From: Fictibacillus terranigra
GTDB taxonomy: Bacteria > Bacillota > Bacilli > Bacillales > Fictibacillaceae
Reading direction: 5' to 3'
NCBI RefSeq assembly: GCF_030412265.1
Contig: NZ_JAUHLN010000003.1
Span: 62,001 to 126,000, forward strand
DNA length: 64,000 nucleotides
Translations under genes and position numbers: made by a program
Notes under the pieces: model-generated
Seen by the model: the letters and a program-made list of their open reading frames with translations, nothing else
Database searches by the model: none
Told to the model about the DNA's origin: nothing
Shown here: piece by piece, positions 43,243 to 53,336 of the stretch
Layout of the letters: the number at the start of each line of letters is the position of its first letter
How positions within the stretch are numbered: position 1 is the stretch's first letter

Positions 43243-44448
43243 TCAAGTTTTAACTTTTTGTTCGATGTTCATTTTTCGGGCAACTCCCGTAACAATAGCG
43301 GCATCGGCTACGGCATCCGCTACGGCTTCTACTACTCTCTGATCAAGGGCATTTGGGATCACGTAATCGTATGTAAGCTCTTCAGATGCAATTAAGTTGG
43401 CAATGGCGAAGACCGCCGCTAGCTTCATTTCTTCATTGATTTCAGACGCGAACACCCGTAAAGCGCCTTTAAAAATACCAGGAAACGCAAGTACATTGTT
43501 CACCTGGTTCGGAAGATCGGATCGACCGGTGCCCACTACTGCCGCGCCGGCTGCCTTTGCAACTTCAGGCATAATTTCTGGTATCGGGTTGGCCATGGCA
43601 AAGATAATCGCATCTTTATCCATGGACGCTACCATTTCTGGCGAAAGGGCATTTGCCACTGAAACCCCAATAAACACATCTGCCCCTTCTATCACGTCCT
43701 GTAATGTCCCTTCGGACTTGTTCCGATTGGTACGTGCGGATATCCACTCTTTCATGGCGTTCATGCCAAACGGGCGCCCTTCATAAATCGCGCCCTTCGA
43801 GTCACAAAGAATGAGATCTTTCACACCCATATTAATGAGCAGCTTCGTTACGGCAATACCGGCAGCCCCCGCGCCATTGATAACGATTTTTGAATCTTCA
43901 ATCCGTTTGTTAACGACCTTTAGCGCGTTAATCAAACCTGCTGTTGTCACAATGGCCGTTCCATGCTGGTCATCATGAAAAACAGGTATATTCATTTCCT
44001 TTTTAAGCCGTTCTTCAATGATGAAACAATGAGGTGCTGAAATATCTTCTAAGTTAATTCCGCCAAAGGTGGGTTCCAACGATTTCACGATTTGAACGAT
44101 CTCCTCAGGCTCATTTGTGTTTAAACAGATAGGAAATGAATCAATTCCGGCAAAGGCTTTAAACAACGCTGCTTTTCCTTCCATAACGGGCATTGAGGCC
44201 CCTGCCCCGATATTGCCTAAACCCAAGACAGCCGAACCATCAGAAACCACCGCCACTAAGTTTCCTTTAATGGTATACTCATAGATTTTCAGGGGATCCT
44301 GGTAAATTTCTTTACAGGGTTCTGCAACACCAGGAGAATAGGCCAAACTCAAATCATCCGCATCCTCTATGGAAACCTTGACTTCCACACTTAGTTTTCC
44401 TTTCGACCGTTTGTGGAGCTCTAGCGACCTTTCCTTTAAGTTTTGCAT
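43243..44448 (-). CDS. Malic enzyme (short NAD(P)-dependent type, YtsJ-like)
   Basis: 401 residues. Tyr and metal residues in LSLAYSPGVAEPC and FHDDQHGTAIV, nucleotide-binding VINGAGAAGIAVTKLL, and FAMANPIPEIMPE. It oxidatively decarboxylates malate to pyruvate. Start at the ATG at 44448, six bases after AAGGAGGTG, not the GTG three codons earlier. Placed directly after malate synthase, it drains the malate formed from glyoxylate towards pyruvate. Cofactor preference cannot be read with certainty. Confidence 0.93.
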   Translation of the reverse strand: MQNLKERSLELHKRSKGKLSVEVKVSIEDADDLSLAYSPGVAEPCKEIYQDPLKIYEYTIKGNLVAVVSDGSAVLGLGNIGAGASMPVMEGKAALFKAFAGIDSFPICLNTNEPEEIVQIVKSLEPTFGGINLEDISAPHCFIIEERLKKEMNIPVFHDDQHGTAIVTTAGLINALKVVNKRIEDSKIVINGAGAAGIAVTKLLINMGVKDLILCDSKGAIYEGRPFGMNAMKEWISARTNRNKSEGTLQDVIEGADVFIGVSVANALSPEMVASMDKDAIIFAMANPIPEIMPEVAKAAGAAVVGTGRSDLPNQVNNVLAFPGIFKGALRVFASEINEEMKLAAVFAIANLIASEELTYDYVIPNALDQRVVEAVADAVADAAIVTGVARKMNIEQKVKT

Positions 44449-44479
44449 ATCCGGCACCTCCTTAATCTATTTGTTAATC

Positions 44480-44518
44480 AGTAATCTCAAGGCTCACTAG
44501 GACATGAGATTACTTTTT
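44480..44518. terminator. Hairpin between glcB and the malic enzyme gene
   Basis: AGTAATCTCA and TGAGATTACT form a 10-bp stem with a 15-base loop. A T-run follows only on the plus strand; on the minus strand it may attenuate transcription into the malic enzyme gene. Confidence 0.4.
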
Positions 44519-44560
44519 CCATTGTTCATTTTGAATAATCCAGGTGGATTAGATTATATG

Positions 44561-46744
44561 CTATTGTTTGACGGCAAATTTCGTCTTTGCCTCTAAACGA
44601 CGGCGGTGCAGGATCGGCTCCGTGTAACCATTTGGCTGTTCATAACCTTTAAACACAAGGTCACAGGCCGCCTGAAAGGCGACGGAATTTTCATAGTCCG
44701 TCGACATCAAACGATAAGCTGGGTCATTAGCATTTTGTTCATCTACTACTTTGGCCATGCGCTTTAACGTCTCTAACACTTGTTCTTTCGTACAGATTCC
44801 GTGATGCAGCCAGTTGGCCATATGCTGGCTCGAAATTCGAAGCGTTGCTCTGTCTTCCATCAGGCCAATGTTGTTGTAATCCGGCACTTTGGAACAGCCG
44901 ACACCCTGTTCAACCCAGCGAACCACGTAGCCTAAGATGCCTTGTGCATTGTTGTCTAATTCCTGCTGAATACCATCAGAGCTCCAATTCGGGGTTTTCG
45001 CTGCAGGAATTTCTAAAATGTCATCGCGCAAATCCTTAGATTCCTTAACGAGCTCATTCTGCACCTTAGAAACATCAATTTGATGATAATGCAGCGCGTG
45101 CAGTGTAGCCGCCGTCGGTGAAGGAACCCAGGCGGTATTTGCTCCTGCTTTCAAGTGGCCAATCTTTTGCTTCAGCATATCTGCCATCAAATCCGGCATC
45201 GCCCACATTCCTTTACCGATCTGGGCACGCCCCTGGAAGCCAGCAGCCAACCCGATGAGTACGTTAGATTTTTCGTATCCTTGCAGCCATCTGGATGATT
45301 TCATGTCATTCTTAAGGATCATAGGGCCAGCTTCCATAGAAGTATGGATTTCATCACCCGTTCGGTCGAGAAAGCCTGTATTGATAAAGGCGACTCTATC
45401 CTTGACTTCACGAATGCATGCTTTCAAGTTAAGCGATGTTCGCCGTTCTTCGTCCATTACGCCGATTTTTATCGTATTCCGTTCAAGTCCGAGCATGTCT
45501 TCCACGCGGTCAAGGAGCTCATTGGCAAAACCCACCTCTTCTGATCCATGCATTTTCGGCTTAACAATGTAGATCGAACCCTTAGAAGAGTTTTGATAAG
45601 GGCCCTTTTCTAGAGGATTATGCATAGCGATAAGGCTTGTCATCACCCCGTCTAGAATCCCTTCTTGAATCTCCTCTCCATCCTCAAGCAGAATCGCGTT
45701 ATTCGTCATCAAGTGGCCTACATTGCGGACCAACATAAGAGATCTTCCTGACAAGGTGAATTCTTGACCTGTCGGAGAAACGTAAATGCGATCAGGATGA
45801 AGGGTCCGTGTCACTGTTTTACTTCCCTTTTGAAAGGCAGCCGATAAATCTCCCTTCATCAGGCCGAGCCAGTTGCGGTAAACGAGCACTTTATCCTCCG
45901 CATCTACGGCGGTTACGGAGTCTTCACAATCCATGATGGTTGTGATTGCTGCTTCCATAAGGATGTCTTTAATTCCAGCATCATCGGTTTTACCAATCGG
46001 GTGGTTGCGGTCAATCTGGATTTCAAAATGAAGACCGTTGTTTTTAAACAAAACGGCGGTTGGGTTTTCCTGTTCTCCCTGAACACCCGCGAGCTTTGAA
46101 GGGTCTTTGAGCCCAGTGGTCTTACCGTTGTTCAGCGTAACCGATAATCTGCCATTCTCCACGCGGTACTGAACCGCGTCTTCGTGCGAAGCATCATTTA
46201 AAGGTACAGACTGGTCGAGAAATTCTTTCCCAAAGGCGATTACCTTCTCCCCGCGCACCGCATTATAAGTCTCCCCGCGCTGGGCCCCGTTCTCTTCACT
46301 GATGGCATCGGTGCCGTAAAGAGCGTCATACAGGCTTCCCCAGCGTGCATTGGCGGCGTTAATCGCATAACGGGCATTGTTCACCGGAACGACGAGTTGT
46401 GGCCCTGCCTGTACCGCAATTTCATCGTCTACCCCTTGTGTGGTAATTTTAAACTCCTCGGCTTCCGGTTCAAGATAACCAATCTCTTGAAGAAATGATT
46501 TATAGGCATCAAAATTGAACCGTTCCCGATTTTCCACATGCCATCGGTTAATTCGGTCCTGGATTTCATCCCGTCGAGCTAATAACTCCTTGTTTTTTGG
46601 CGTTAAATCTTGGACTAACCTTTCAAAATCGGACCAGAATCTTTCAGCATCCAATCCGGATCCCGGCAGAGCCTGCGTTTGAATAAATTCATAAAGCTCT
46701 TCAGCCACTTGAAGATTCCCTTTTTTTACATAGTTTTGCATCAT
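44561..46744 (-). CDS. glcB: Malate synthase G
   Basis: 727 residues, the length of the G isoform rather than the ~530 of the A isoform. Typical blocks: [33 protein letters not shown] and [14 protein letters not shown]. It condenses glyoxylate with acetyl-CoA to malate in the cytoplasm. Start at the ATG at 46744, five bases after AAAGGAGG. It follows the glycolate oxidase genes after a 150-base gap that carries a possible IclR operator. Confidence 0.96.
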   Translation of the reverse strand: MMQNYVKKGNLQVAEELYEFIQTQALPGSGLDAERFWSDFERLVQDLTPKNKELLARRDEIQDRINRWHVENRERFNFDAYKSFLQEIGYLEPEAEEFKITTQGVDDEIAVQAGPQLVVPVNNARYAINAANARWGSLYDALYGTDAISEENGAQRGETYNAVRGEKVIAFGKEFLDQSVPLNDASHEDAVQYRVENGRLSVTLNNGKTTGLKDPSKLAGVQGEQENPTAVLFKNNGLHFEIQIDRNHPIGKTDDAGIKDILMEAAITTIMDCEDSVTAVDAEDKVLVYRNWLGLMKGDLSAAFQKGSKTVTRTLHPDRIYVSPTGQEFTLSGRSLMLVRNVGHLMTNNAILLEDGEEIQEGILDGVMTSLIAMHNPLEKGPYQNSSKGSIYIVKPKMHGSEEVGFANELLDRVEDMLGLERNTIKIGVMDEERRTSLNLKACIREVKDRVAFINTGFLDRTGDEIHTSMEAGPMILKNDMKSSRWLQGYEKSNVLIGLAAGFQGRAQIGKGMWAMPDLMADMLKQKIGHLKAGANTAWVPSPTAATLHALHYHQIDVSKVQNELVKESKDLRDDILEIPAAKTPNWSSDGIQQELDNNAQGILGYVVRWVEQGVGCSKVPDYNNIGLMEDRATLRISSQHMANWLHHGICTKEQVLETLKRMAKVVDEQNANDPAYRLMSTDYENSVAFQAACDLVFKGYEQPNGYTEPILHRRRLEAKTKFAVKQ

Positions 46745-46811
46745 AAATTCCTCCTTTAACTCCATTCGAATTTTTTAGAAATCCTGTATTACCTTTGATG
46801 TTTGTTATTAC

Positions 46812-46824
46812 AAAACGATGTTTC
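46812..46824. promoter_or_regulatory. Weak IclR-type operator before glcB
   Basis: AAAACG-A-TGTTTC matches the GAAACA-N-TGTTTC element near glcE in one full half-site. It is nested in flanking ACAAAAC/GTTTTGT arms (46810-46833). A possible promoter TTTGTA-17-TAATAC lies just downstream on the minus strand. Confidence 0.4.
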
Positions 46825-46895
46825 GTGTTTTGTTTAAAAAAGAATAGCACGGAATGATCGTGGTTTTCAATTACTTTCGGAAAATTTACACTATT

Positions 46896-48350
46896 TTAAA
46901 GTGCCGCTTCTTTCATCTCTTTTTTAATCTCTGCACAACGTCCCGGACTTGGAAATAATTTACCCGCATTTAATAGATTATCTGGATTGAATACTTCCCG
47001 AATGTCCGTCTGAGCCTTGATTTCTTCATCTGTGAAGACGAAACGCATTTCCTCTCTTTTCTCAATTCCTACGCCATGCTCACCTGTGATAGTACCGCCC
47101 ACATCGGCACATACTTGCAAACAGGCACTCCCTGCTGCTAAAGCCTTTTCCGTTTGGCCAGGAATCCTTGCGTCAAAAAGGACCAATGGATGTAAGTTGC
47201 CGTCTCCCGCATGAAAAATATTTGCAATCCGAAGGCCAGATTCTTCACTGATTTTGTTGATTCTGCTTAACACTTCCGGAAGCCGGCTCCGCGGGATCAC
47301 CCCGTCTTGCACAAGATAATCCGGAGAAATGGCTCCCATTGCCCCAAAACCGGTCTTCCGATTCGCCCACCATCTGGCTCGTTCGGATTCATCCTTGGCG
47401 ACTTTCACTTCGCGAACGTTCCGGTTTTCACATACGTGCAGGATCTGGCTAATCTGTTCATTAATCCCTGCAGATATGCCATCCACTTCAATGAGGAGCA
47501 ACGCCTCAATATCTCGAGGGTGGCCTACAGGAAATGCCGCTGCTTCTACTGCTTCAATAGCCGTCTTATCCATCATTTCAAGCGCAGCAGGAACGATTCC
47601 CGCTGAGATAATGTCAGAAACCGCACGGCTTCCATCGGAAACGTTATCAAAATACGCGAGCACGGTTTGTTTCGCTTCCGGGTTTTTCAGAATTCTGACG
47701 GTGATTTTCGTTACGATTCCTAATGTTCCTTCAGACCCTGTGATCAACCCGAGCAAATCATATCCAGGCGAATCAGGAATGCCGTTCTTCCCAATTTCGA
47801 TAATCTTGCCGTTTGGCAAAACCACCTCCAACCCCAAAATATGATTCGTGGTTACGCCGTACTTGAGGCAATGAGCTCCCCCCGCATTTTCAGCCACATT
47901 CCCCCCTATCGTACAGCAATACTGGCTCGACGGATCGGGTGCATAGTAATACCCTTTATCAGAGATGGAGTTCGTGAGCTTGAGGTTCACAAAGCCGGGT
48001 TCAACCATCGCTCTTCGGTTCTCAAAATCTACGTGTAACAGCCGCTTCATTCTTACTAAACTAATAATCACTTCGCCATTGACCGGAATGGCCCCGCCAC
48101 TTAATCCGGTCCCTGCACCGCGGGCAAGAAAGGGCAGATGGTTGTCAGAGCAATATTTTACGAGCTTTGAAACTTCCTGTGTATCTTTGGGGAAAACCAC
48201 CGCTTTCGGCAGATGCTTATGAATCGTAAAGCCATCGCAGTCATACGCCAGCAAGTCTTCTTTGTGATAAAGAATCGAACGGGCACCTCCGACAATGTTG
48301 GCCAGGTTCCTAATATGTTTATCATTTGTTTTGACTTCTTTTAATGCCAT
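46896..48350 (-). CDS. glcD: Glycolate oxidase FAD subunit GlcD
   Basis: 484 residues of the FAD-binding-4 / FAD-oxidase C family: LPFLARGAGTGLSGGAIPV, SQYCCTIGGNVAENAGGAHC, and C-terminal IFHAGDGNLHPL and TGEHGVGIEKR. Together with GlcE and GlcF it oxidises glycolate to glyoxylate, passing electrons to the quinone pool. RBS GGGGGGAGAGG; the start overlaps the end of glcF by 29 bases. Confidence 0.93.
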   Translation of the reverse strand: MALKEVKTNDKHIRNLANIVGGARSILYHKEDLLAYDCDGFTIHKHLPKAVVFPKDTQEVSKLVKYCSDNHLPFLARGAGTGLSGGAIPVNGEVIISLVRMKRLLHVDFENRRAMVEPGFVNLKLTNSISDKGYYYAPDPSSQYCCTIGGNVAENAGGAHCLKYGVTTNHILGLEVVLPNGKIIEIGKNGIPDSPGYDLLGLITGSEGTLGIVTKITVRILKNPEAKQTVLAYFDNVSDGSRAVSDIISAGIVPAALEMMDKTAIEAVEAAAFPVGHPRDIEALLLIEVDGISAGINEQISQILHVCENRNVREVKVAKDESERARWWANRKTGFGAMGAISPDYLVQDGVIPRSRLPEVLSRINKISEESGLRIANIFHAGDGNLHPLVLFDARIPGQTEKALAAGSACLQVCADVGGTITGEHGVGIEKREEMRFVFTDEEIKAQTDIREVFNPDNLLNAGKLFPSPGRCAEIKKEMKEAAL

Positions 48351-49707
48351 CCCTCTCCCCCCTTAATTCGTCTTCTTTCTGGTAGGCCCAGTCCAGCAGT
48401 TGGACAGTGTGGACCACTTTTTGGTTTCTTCCATATTTTTGAACACCCATCGCCATCTGAAGCATGCATCCGGGATTGCCCATCGAAATCATTTCCACCT
48501 CTTCAGGAACGTTCTTCATTTTACTTTTCAGCACCTCACCAGCCATTTCAGGATTGGTAAGATTGTAGATCCCAGCACTTCCGCAGCAGCGTTCAGCATC
48601 GGGCATGTGGACCATTTTTACCCCTGGGATATCAAGCAGAAGATTGCGGGGCTCCTCCCGCACTCCTTGCCCATGTGCAAGATGGCACGCATCGTGGTAC
48701 GTGATACGAGTTTTCATTTCCGCTTGCGGTTTTTCATAGCCCGTGTCATGAAGATATTTCGAAATGTCTTCAACCTTGGCCGAGAAATCTTGTGCTTTCG
48801 CTTGCCATTCGGGCTCTTCACGGAACAATTCGGCATATTCCTTCATCATGCAGCCACAGCCGGCCGCGTTCACAATTATTTTTTCAGCATCTTTAAACGC
48901 TTCGATATTCTGCTTGGCAAGATTTCTTCCCATTTCTCGTTCACCCGCATGGACATGGAGCGCGCCACAGCACGTTTGCGTTTCTGGTATGACCACATCA
49001 TTTCCGTTTCGTGTGAGAACATTGATTGTTGCCTCATTAATGTCGCTGAACATCACATCCATGACACATCCCGTTAACAACGCCACTTCATGCTTTGTTT
49101 CGCCTTTTGCATTGATCACTTTTTCACCCTTGTATTTTTTACGCACAGGTTCTTTAATGTCTGGAAGGATCCGTTCCATATCAGCGAGGTGGTCAGGCAT
49201 CACCTTTAAAAGTCCCGATTTACGGACCACCTTTTGCATACCGCTCTTTTGATAAAACTTTAATAAACGACCGAGGGCATTCATTCGCTGCTGATGAGGA
49301 AACAGGCTTTCCAGAAAAAGCTTGCTTACCGCCTTTTTGTATCCGGTTAAGGGCATCGCTTGGCGAATTTGCCCGCGCGCCTCTTCGATCAGACCGCCGA
49401 CATCCACATCAGCTGGACAGGCCGTTGTACACGCACGACAGTCAAGACAGGCAAACACAGGATCCATAAATTGTTCATTGACTTGCAGTTTTCCTTCTGC
49501 CACCGATTTGATGAGATGGACCCGGCCGCGGGGGGAATGCTGCTCCTGGCCGGTGAGTTCATATGTAGGACAGGATTCCAGACACATCCCGCAATGTACA
49601 CAATCCGCCCATTTGTTTTCGTCAGGGGGATCGCTCCATCGATAATTGCTCAGGCTGGTTGTTGTACAGGCTGGCCGTTCCTTCACATCGCTTTCCGTTA
49701 TACTCAC
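48322..49707 (-). CDS. glcF: Glycolate oxidase iron-sulfur subunit GlcF
   Basis: 461 residues. Two 4Fe-4S motifs near the N-terminus (CVHCGMCLESCP and CLDCRACTTACP) and two CCG domains (TCCGALHVHAGE, RCCGSAGIYNL). It carries electrons from the flavin subunits to the membrane acceptor. GTG start at 49707 with GGGAGG upstream, two bases from the glcE stop. Confidence 0.93.
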   Translation of the reverse strand: MSITESDVKERPACTTTSLSNYRWSDPPDENKWADCVHCGMCLESCPTYELTGQEQHSPRGRVHLIKSVAEGKLQVNEQFMDPVFACLDCRACTTACPADVDVGGLIEEARGQIRQAMPLTGYKKAVSKLFLESLFPHQQRMNALGRLLKFYQKSGMQKVVRKSGLLKVMPDHLADMERILPDIKEPVRKKYKGEKVINAKGETKHEVALLTGCVMDVMFSDINEATINVLTRNGNDVVIPETQTCCGALHVHAGEREMGRNLAKQNIEAFKDAEKIIVNAAGCGCMMKEYAELFREEPEWQAKAQDFSAKVEDISKYLHDTGYEKPQAEMKTRITYHDACHLAHGQGVREEPRNLLLDIPGVKMVHMPDAERCCGSAGIYNLTNPEMAGEVLKSKMKNVPEEVEMISMGNPGCMLQMAMGVQKYGRNQKVVHTVQLLDWAYQKEDELRGERDGIKRSQNK

Positions 49708-49709
49708 CT

Positions 49710-51035
49710 TTAAATCCCTCCCACAAATCGTTGATCATTAAGAATTCTATTTGGGTCGACTTTGGCTTTAATTCCTTCAAACAAATAGAAATGGCACGGC
49801 TGTTCCCCCCAAACACTCAATTGCTGCCGGAGTACGTAAGGCAGATGTCTAACAATGAGATATCCGTTTAACTGTTCAACAAATTTTCTTAGTTGAAGAA
49901 TCGCCTGCAGGACATCGTCGCTCGCACCTTTTAGATTCACTTGGCATAAACCATGTCCTAATCCGGCATGTCCCTCAATTACCAGGTTGTGGCTGTCTTG
50001 CATAAGAGCGCTTTCCTTTAATACATGAAGACCATCCAGGTTCGTCACACCAATTTTGACCGCTGCTTCTGTTTCTTTAGCAGTTGAATCAATCGCTCCA
50101 TTCGGTCCGATGGTATATAATTTCTCCCAAAAGGCCCCGGCTTCTTTTTGGTGCAAAATGTCCAAATTCGTTTGGACCGGCTGAATGCTCCTAACAAATT
50201 CCTCCTGGTAATGGACAGCGCTTTCCACATCCTCGAAGCTGATGGCTAATGTATAACATTTTTTTCCGGTCAAGGTTTCGGATAAGGATGGAGTCAACAA
50301 TTCAAGTGCGGCGGGTTCCATCATCGATTCTAAAAGACTAGTGACAAATGAACGAATAGACTCGAATTTTCCTTCCGGAAAGGCCAAAAGCATCAGACTT
50401 TCATACTTTGCAAGCGGACGGAGTTTGAGTGTAACTTCAGAGATAACGGCCAGCGTTCCCATTGACCCGATAAAGAGCTTGTTCATATCATAGCCCGCAA
50501 CATTTTTTACGACTTTTCCACCGGTTCGAATCATTGAACCATTGGGATAGACCATTTGAAGTCCGATGACAACATCCCTTGGTGAACCATAGCCGAGCCG
50601 CTTGGGACCGCTTTCATTTGCACCGATGATACCGCCAATGGTTGCGTATTCGGGCCAAGCCGGATCCAGTGAAACCTTCTGTTGATGCTCTGCTAAGTAA
50701 GTTTGCAATTCATGAAAAGGGGTACCTGCTTTCACGGTGATGGTCATATTGCCAGCTGTATGTTCTACAATGCCTTTATATTTCGATAATGAAAGCAAGA
50801 TATCCGCCGTTTCCATTAGTCCACCGAATCCTCTTTTCGTTCCTCCCCCTTGAACGCAAACTTTTTTCTCATAACCATTGGCATATTTCAACACTCTTTC
50901 GATTTCTTTTTCGGTTTTTGGAAATACAGTGATGAAACCCCCGTTCCCCAGGGGATGGCTTTTGCTTTCACCTGTTATAATTTGACCTTCAGGTAAAAGG
51001 GAGTTTAGATCCGTGTGTAATGAGGTCGTGATCAA
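49710..51035 (-). CDS. glcE: Glycolate oxidase FAD-binding subunit GlcE
   Basis: 441 residues, FAD-binding-4 domain (KVCVQGGGTKRGFGGL, ATIGGIIGANESGPKRLGYG), shorter C-terminal part than GlcD. TTG start at 51035, seven bases after AGGAGGTG. First gene of the glc block; the E-F-D gene order differs from the D-E-F order of E. coli. Confidence 0.9.
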   Translation of the reverse strand: MITTSLHTDLNSLLPEGQIITGESKSHPLGNGGFITVFPKTEKEIERVLKYANGYEKKVCVQGGGTKRGFGGLMETADILLSLSKYKGIVEHTAGNMTITVKAGTPFHELQTYLAEHQQKVSLDPAWPEYATIGGIIGANESGPKRLGYGSPRDVVIGLQMVYPNGSMIRTGGKVVKNVAGYDMNKLFIGSMGTLAVISEVTLKLRPLAKYESLMLLAFPEGKFESIRSFVTSLLESMMEPAALELLTPSLSETLTGKKCYTLAISFEDVESAVHYQEEFVRSIQPVQTNLDILHQKEAGAFWEKLYTIGPNGAIDSTAKETEAAVKIGVTNLDGLHVLKESALMQDSHNLVIEGHAGLGHGLCQVNLKGASDDVLQAILQLRKFVEQLNGYLIVRHLPYVLRQQLSVWGEQPCHFYLFEGIKAKVDPNRILNDQRFVGGI

Positions 51036-51065
51036 TACTTTACACCTCCTGTTGTTTGGTAATAA

Positions 51066-51078
51066 GAAACACTGTTTC
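51066..51078. promoter_or_regulatory. Candidate IclR operator upstream of glcE
   Basis: GAAACA-C-TGTTTC, a perfect 6-1-6 palindrome resembling KdgR/IclR-type sites (GAAAC/GTTTC). It lies 31 bases before the glcE start codon. Confidence 0.55.
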
Positions 51079-51131
51079 GAATAATCTTAAAAAAAATAGT
51101 CTTCATAGCATCAGGTTTTAAATTTAACTTC

Positions 51132-51160
51132 ATTAAACCATCATGAACCTCTTTTTTCAA
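51132..51160 (-). promoter_or_regulatory. Possible promoter of the glc block
   Basis: Minus strand: TTGAAA (51155-51160), 17-base spacer, TTTAAT (51132-51137). Confidence 0.4.
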
Positions 51161-51386
51161 TGTATTTACCAAAAAATTTTAAATATTTAATTAAATCAGC
51201 CAATGATATGGGTATTATTCATGTTTTTTTATTAGATGAGCTAAATTAACTCTTGATACGTCCTTGCCCTTCATTCGTGGTTTTCTTCTCCATTATGAGG
51301 TCATTTAGGACATTGACCGTTATCCCTGAGCTCCACACTTTCTTTGGCACCGACTACACTCTGCCCTTAATCAATTTTTGCGTAAA

Positions 51387-51392
51387 TTGACA
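51387..51392 (+). promoter_or_regulatory. Possible -35 box of the SGNH lipoprotein gene
   Basis: TTGACA at 51387-51392. The -10 is unclear: AAAAAT at 17 bases, or TATATT at a too-long 22 bases. The rest of 51161-51451 shows nothing I can name. Confidence 0.35.
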
Positions 51393-51451
51393 AAACTATT
51401 CGAATACTTAAAAATTATATTGTCTTAAATTTAGATGGGAGGTTGTTTTGC

Positions 51452-52690
51452 ATGCATAAACTTAAACATTCGATTCTTTCAATCATTGCTGCTGTTGGAC
51501 TTATGGCTGGATGCTCCATTGCTTCAGCCGATACGTCCCAGGCAAATCACCATCAGTGGATCGCTTCGTGGGGAGCCAGCCAGCAGATGCCACGTGAATC
51601 CGGTGTTTCTCACGATGGATTTAAGAACCAAACCATTCGGATGATTGTAAATCCTAATCAAGGAGGTAAAGATGTCAGGCTGCGTTTTTCTAACCTTTAT
51701 GGAGTGAAGCCTTTGGTGCTGGATAAAGTATTACTCGCTCATTCGGCAACCGGTGCTGAGACGGTACCAAAAACGGGACGTATGGTTACCTTTAAAGGTA
51801 AGAAACGCACAGTCATACCTGTGGGAAGGGAAATCAGCAGTGACAGTGTAGATTTTGAAGTAAAAGAGAATCAAGATTTGACTGTATCCGTCTATACACA
51901 CTCTGCCACAGGGCCAACGACTTGGCATCCCCTATCAAAACGAACAACCTATGTATCAGAACAGGGTGATCACACTTCGGAAAACCAGAGTACTTCCTTT
52001 ACAAAAGGCTTTAAAAACTGGTTTTGGATGGAAGGGATCGATGTTGCCGCTAAGGATAAAAAAACACGTGTCATTATCACGTTGGGAGATTCCATCACGG
52101 ATAGTTATGGATTCACCTCGAATCCTAACCGCAGCTGGGGAGATTACTTTGATCAGAGACTGCAAGAGAAGTACAAGCATCGTTCAATTTCAGTTATCAA
52201 TTCAGGTATTTCAGGCAATCGAATTCTTCGGGATTCTCCTATTTTTGGTGAAAAGGCGCTCGATCGATTGAACCATGATGTACTTGAGCAACCTGGCGTA
52301 ACCGATATGATTGTCTTAGAAGGCATAAATGATATTGGACAGGATCCACACGAGTTCGATTCCAGCAAAATTATTGCCGGAATGCAGCAGATCATTGACA
52401 AGGCACACGCGAAAGGAATCAAGGTCTATGGGGGAACACTCACACCTTTTCGGGGGACAACCATCGCTAACTACTTTACAGAAGAAGGAGAAAAAACGAG
52501 AGAAGAGGTTAATCATTGGATACGTACAAGCGGGGCATTTGACGAAGTGATTGATTTTGAACGGATGATCCAAGACCCGGCAGATCCAAAACGCCTGCTG
52601 CCTGCTTTTGACTCGGGTGATCATCTGCATCCAAGTGATGCTGGATTCCAGGCAATGGCCAACGGAATTGACATTGCACTACTTGAGTGA
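51452..52690 (+). CDS. Secreted SGNH/GDSL-family hydrolase, probable lipoprotein
   Basis: 412 residues. Signal peptide HKLKHSILSIIAAVGLMAGC with a lipobox Cys near 21. A beta-rich N-terminal domain follows, then an SGNH hydrolase: block I ITLGDSITDSYG, block III VLEGINDIG, block V DHLHPSDAG with the Asp/His dyad. Members deacetylate or de-esterify polysaccharides or lipids outside the cell. The start is the ATG at 51452, nine bases after GGGAGG. It stands alone between the glc block and the lipid operon. Confidence 0.9.
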   Translation: MHKLKHSILSIIAAVGLMAGCSIASADTSQANHHQWIASWGASQQMPRESGVSHDGFKNQTIRMIVNPNQGGKDVRLRFSNLYGVKPLVLDKVLLAHSATGAETVPKTGRMVTFKGKKRTVIPVGREISSDSVDFEVKENQDLTVSVYTHSATGPTTWHPLSKRTTYVSEQGDHTSENQSTSFTKGFKNWFWMEGIDVAAKDKKTRVIITLGDSITDSYGFTSNPNRSWGDYFDQRLQEKYKHRSISVINSGISGNRILRDSPIFGEKALDRLNHDVLEQPGVTDMIVLEGINDIGQDPHEFDSSKIIAGMQQIIDKAHAKGIKVYGGTLTPFRGTTIANYFTEEGEKTREEVNHWIRTSGAFDEVIDFERMIQDPADPKRLLPAFDSGDHLHPSDAGFQAMANGIDIALLE

Positions 52691-52695
52691 TATAA

Positions 52696-52740
52696 AAGCT
52701 CTTTTGTGTGGGTACACAGCCCACCATAAGGGCTTATTTA
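52696..52740 (+). terminator. Terminator of the SGNH lipoprotein gene
   Basis: AAGCTCTT pairs with AAGGGCTT (one U-G), enclosing TGGG/CCCA, followed by ATTTA. Confidence 0.55.
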
Positions 52741-52749
52741 CTTGCCTAG

Positions 52750-53076
52750 ATGAAAACAGCCGGATGTAATTTTAGGTCAGTACACTTTTGCACAAACCCT
52801 CTGTACATTATTTCTTTCCGGTACTGGGCTCGCTCGGTTTTGTATGAACGACATTCGGGATCTTTCTCATTGAAAAAAGGAGACAAGCCGCCTGTTCTTT
52901 TATATTCTACATCACCGATTGAACAGGGATCTCATATTGCAGCACGGGATTTAGAGAAAGTGGCCAAAGTGAGAGAACATGGAATTCCCATATATCTGAA
53001 TGCCTCTATTAAGGAGGCCCGCGGAAAGGGGAAGGTTGAGGAAATTGACGTTCTGCAACATGATGAAATGATGTGA
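52750..53076 (+). pseudogene. Possible remnant of an FAD/NAD-dependent oxidoreductase
   Basis: The end of an open stretch reads HIAARDLEKVAKVREHGIPI and EARGKGKVEEIDVLQHD, the pattern of sugar- or amine-oxidising FAD/NAD(P) oxidoreductases. The upstream part does not match the family, and no start signal fits. Probably debris. 53077-53260 shows nothing else. Confidence 0.3.
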
Positions 53077-53265
53077 TAGGCGCATATTCAATTTGTATAG
53101 GATGGTGGCAGCATGTTTCATTTTCAAAGGAATCAAAGAAACGCTTCTTCCTTATCATTTTTTACTCATCATATAACCTGACAACTCCTCACTTATTCAT
53201 CATTATTATGATTAGACTTCTCTTTCACGCGCTTAATCACCTCCATAGTAATGTTGAAAATGGTA

Positions 53266-53296
53266 AAAACCCAGCTTAACGTGCTGGGTTTTGTTT
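53266..53296. terminator. Bidirectional terminator behind the beta-oxidation operon
   Basis: AAAACCCAGC (53266-53275) pairs with GCTGGGTTTT (53283-53292), loop TTAACGT; T-rich on both strands. Confidence 0.8.
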
Positions 53297-53336
53297 TCTA
53301 GGTTTATATCGTTAAGCGACTTACTAATAAAATAAA

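Noticed and set aside
47329-47844. 171-codon plus-strand frame opposite glcD
   Set aside because: Same reason: shadow of the conserved FAD domain.
48400-49077. Long open frame of 225 codons on the plus strand opposite glcF
   Set aside because: It is antisense to a conserved iron-sulfur protein, has no recognisable motif and no RBS; a codon-bias shadow.
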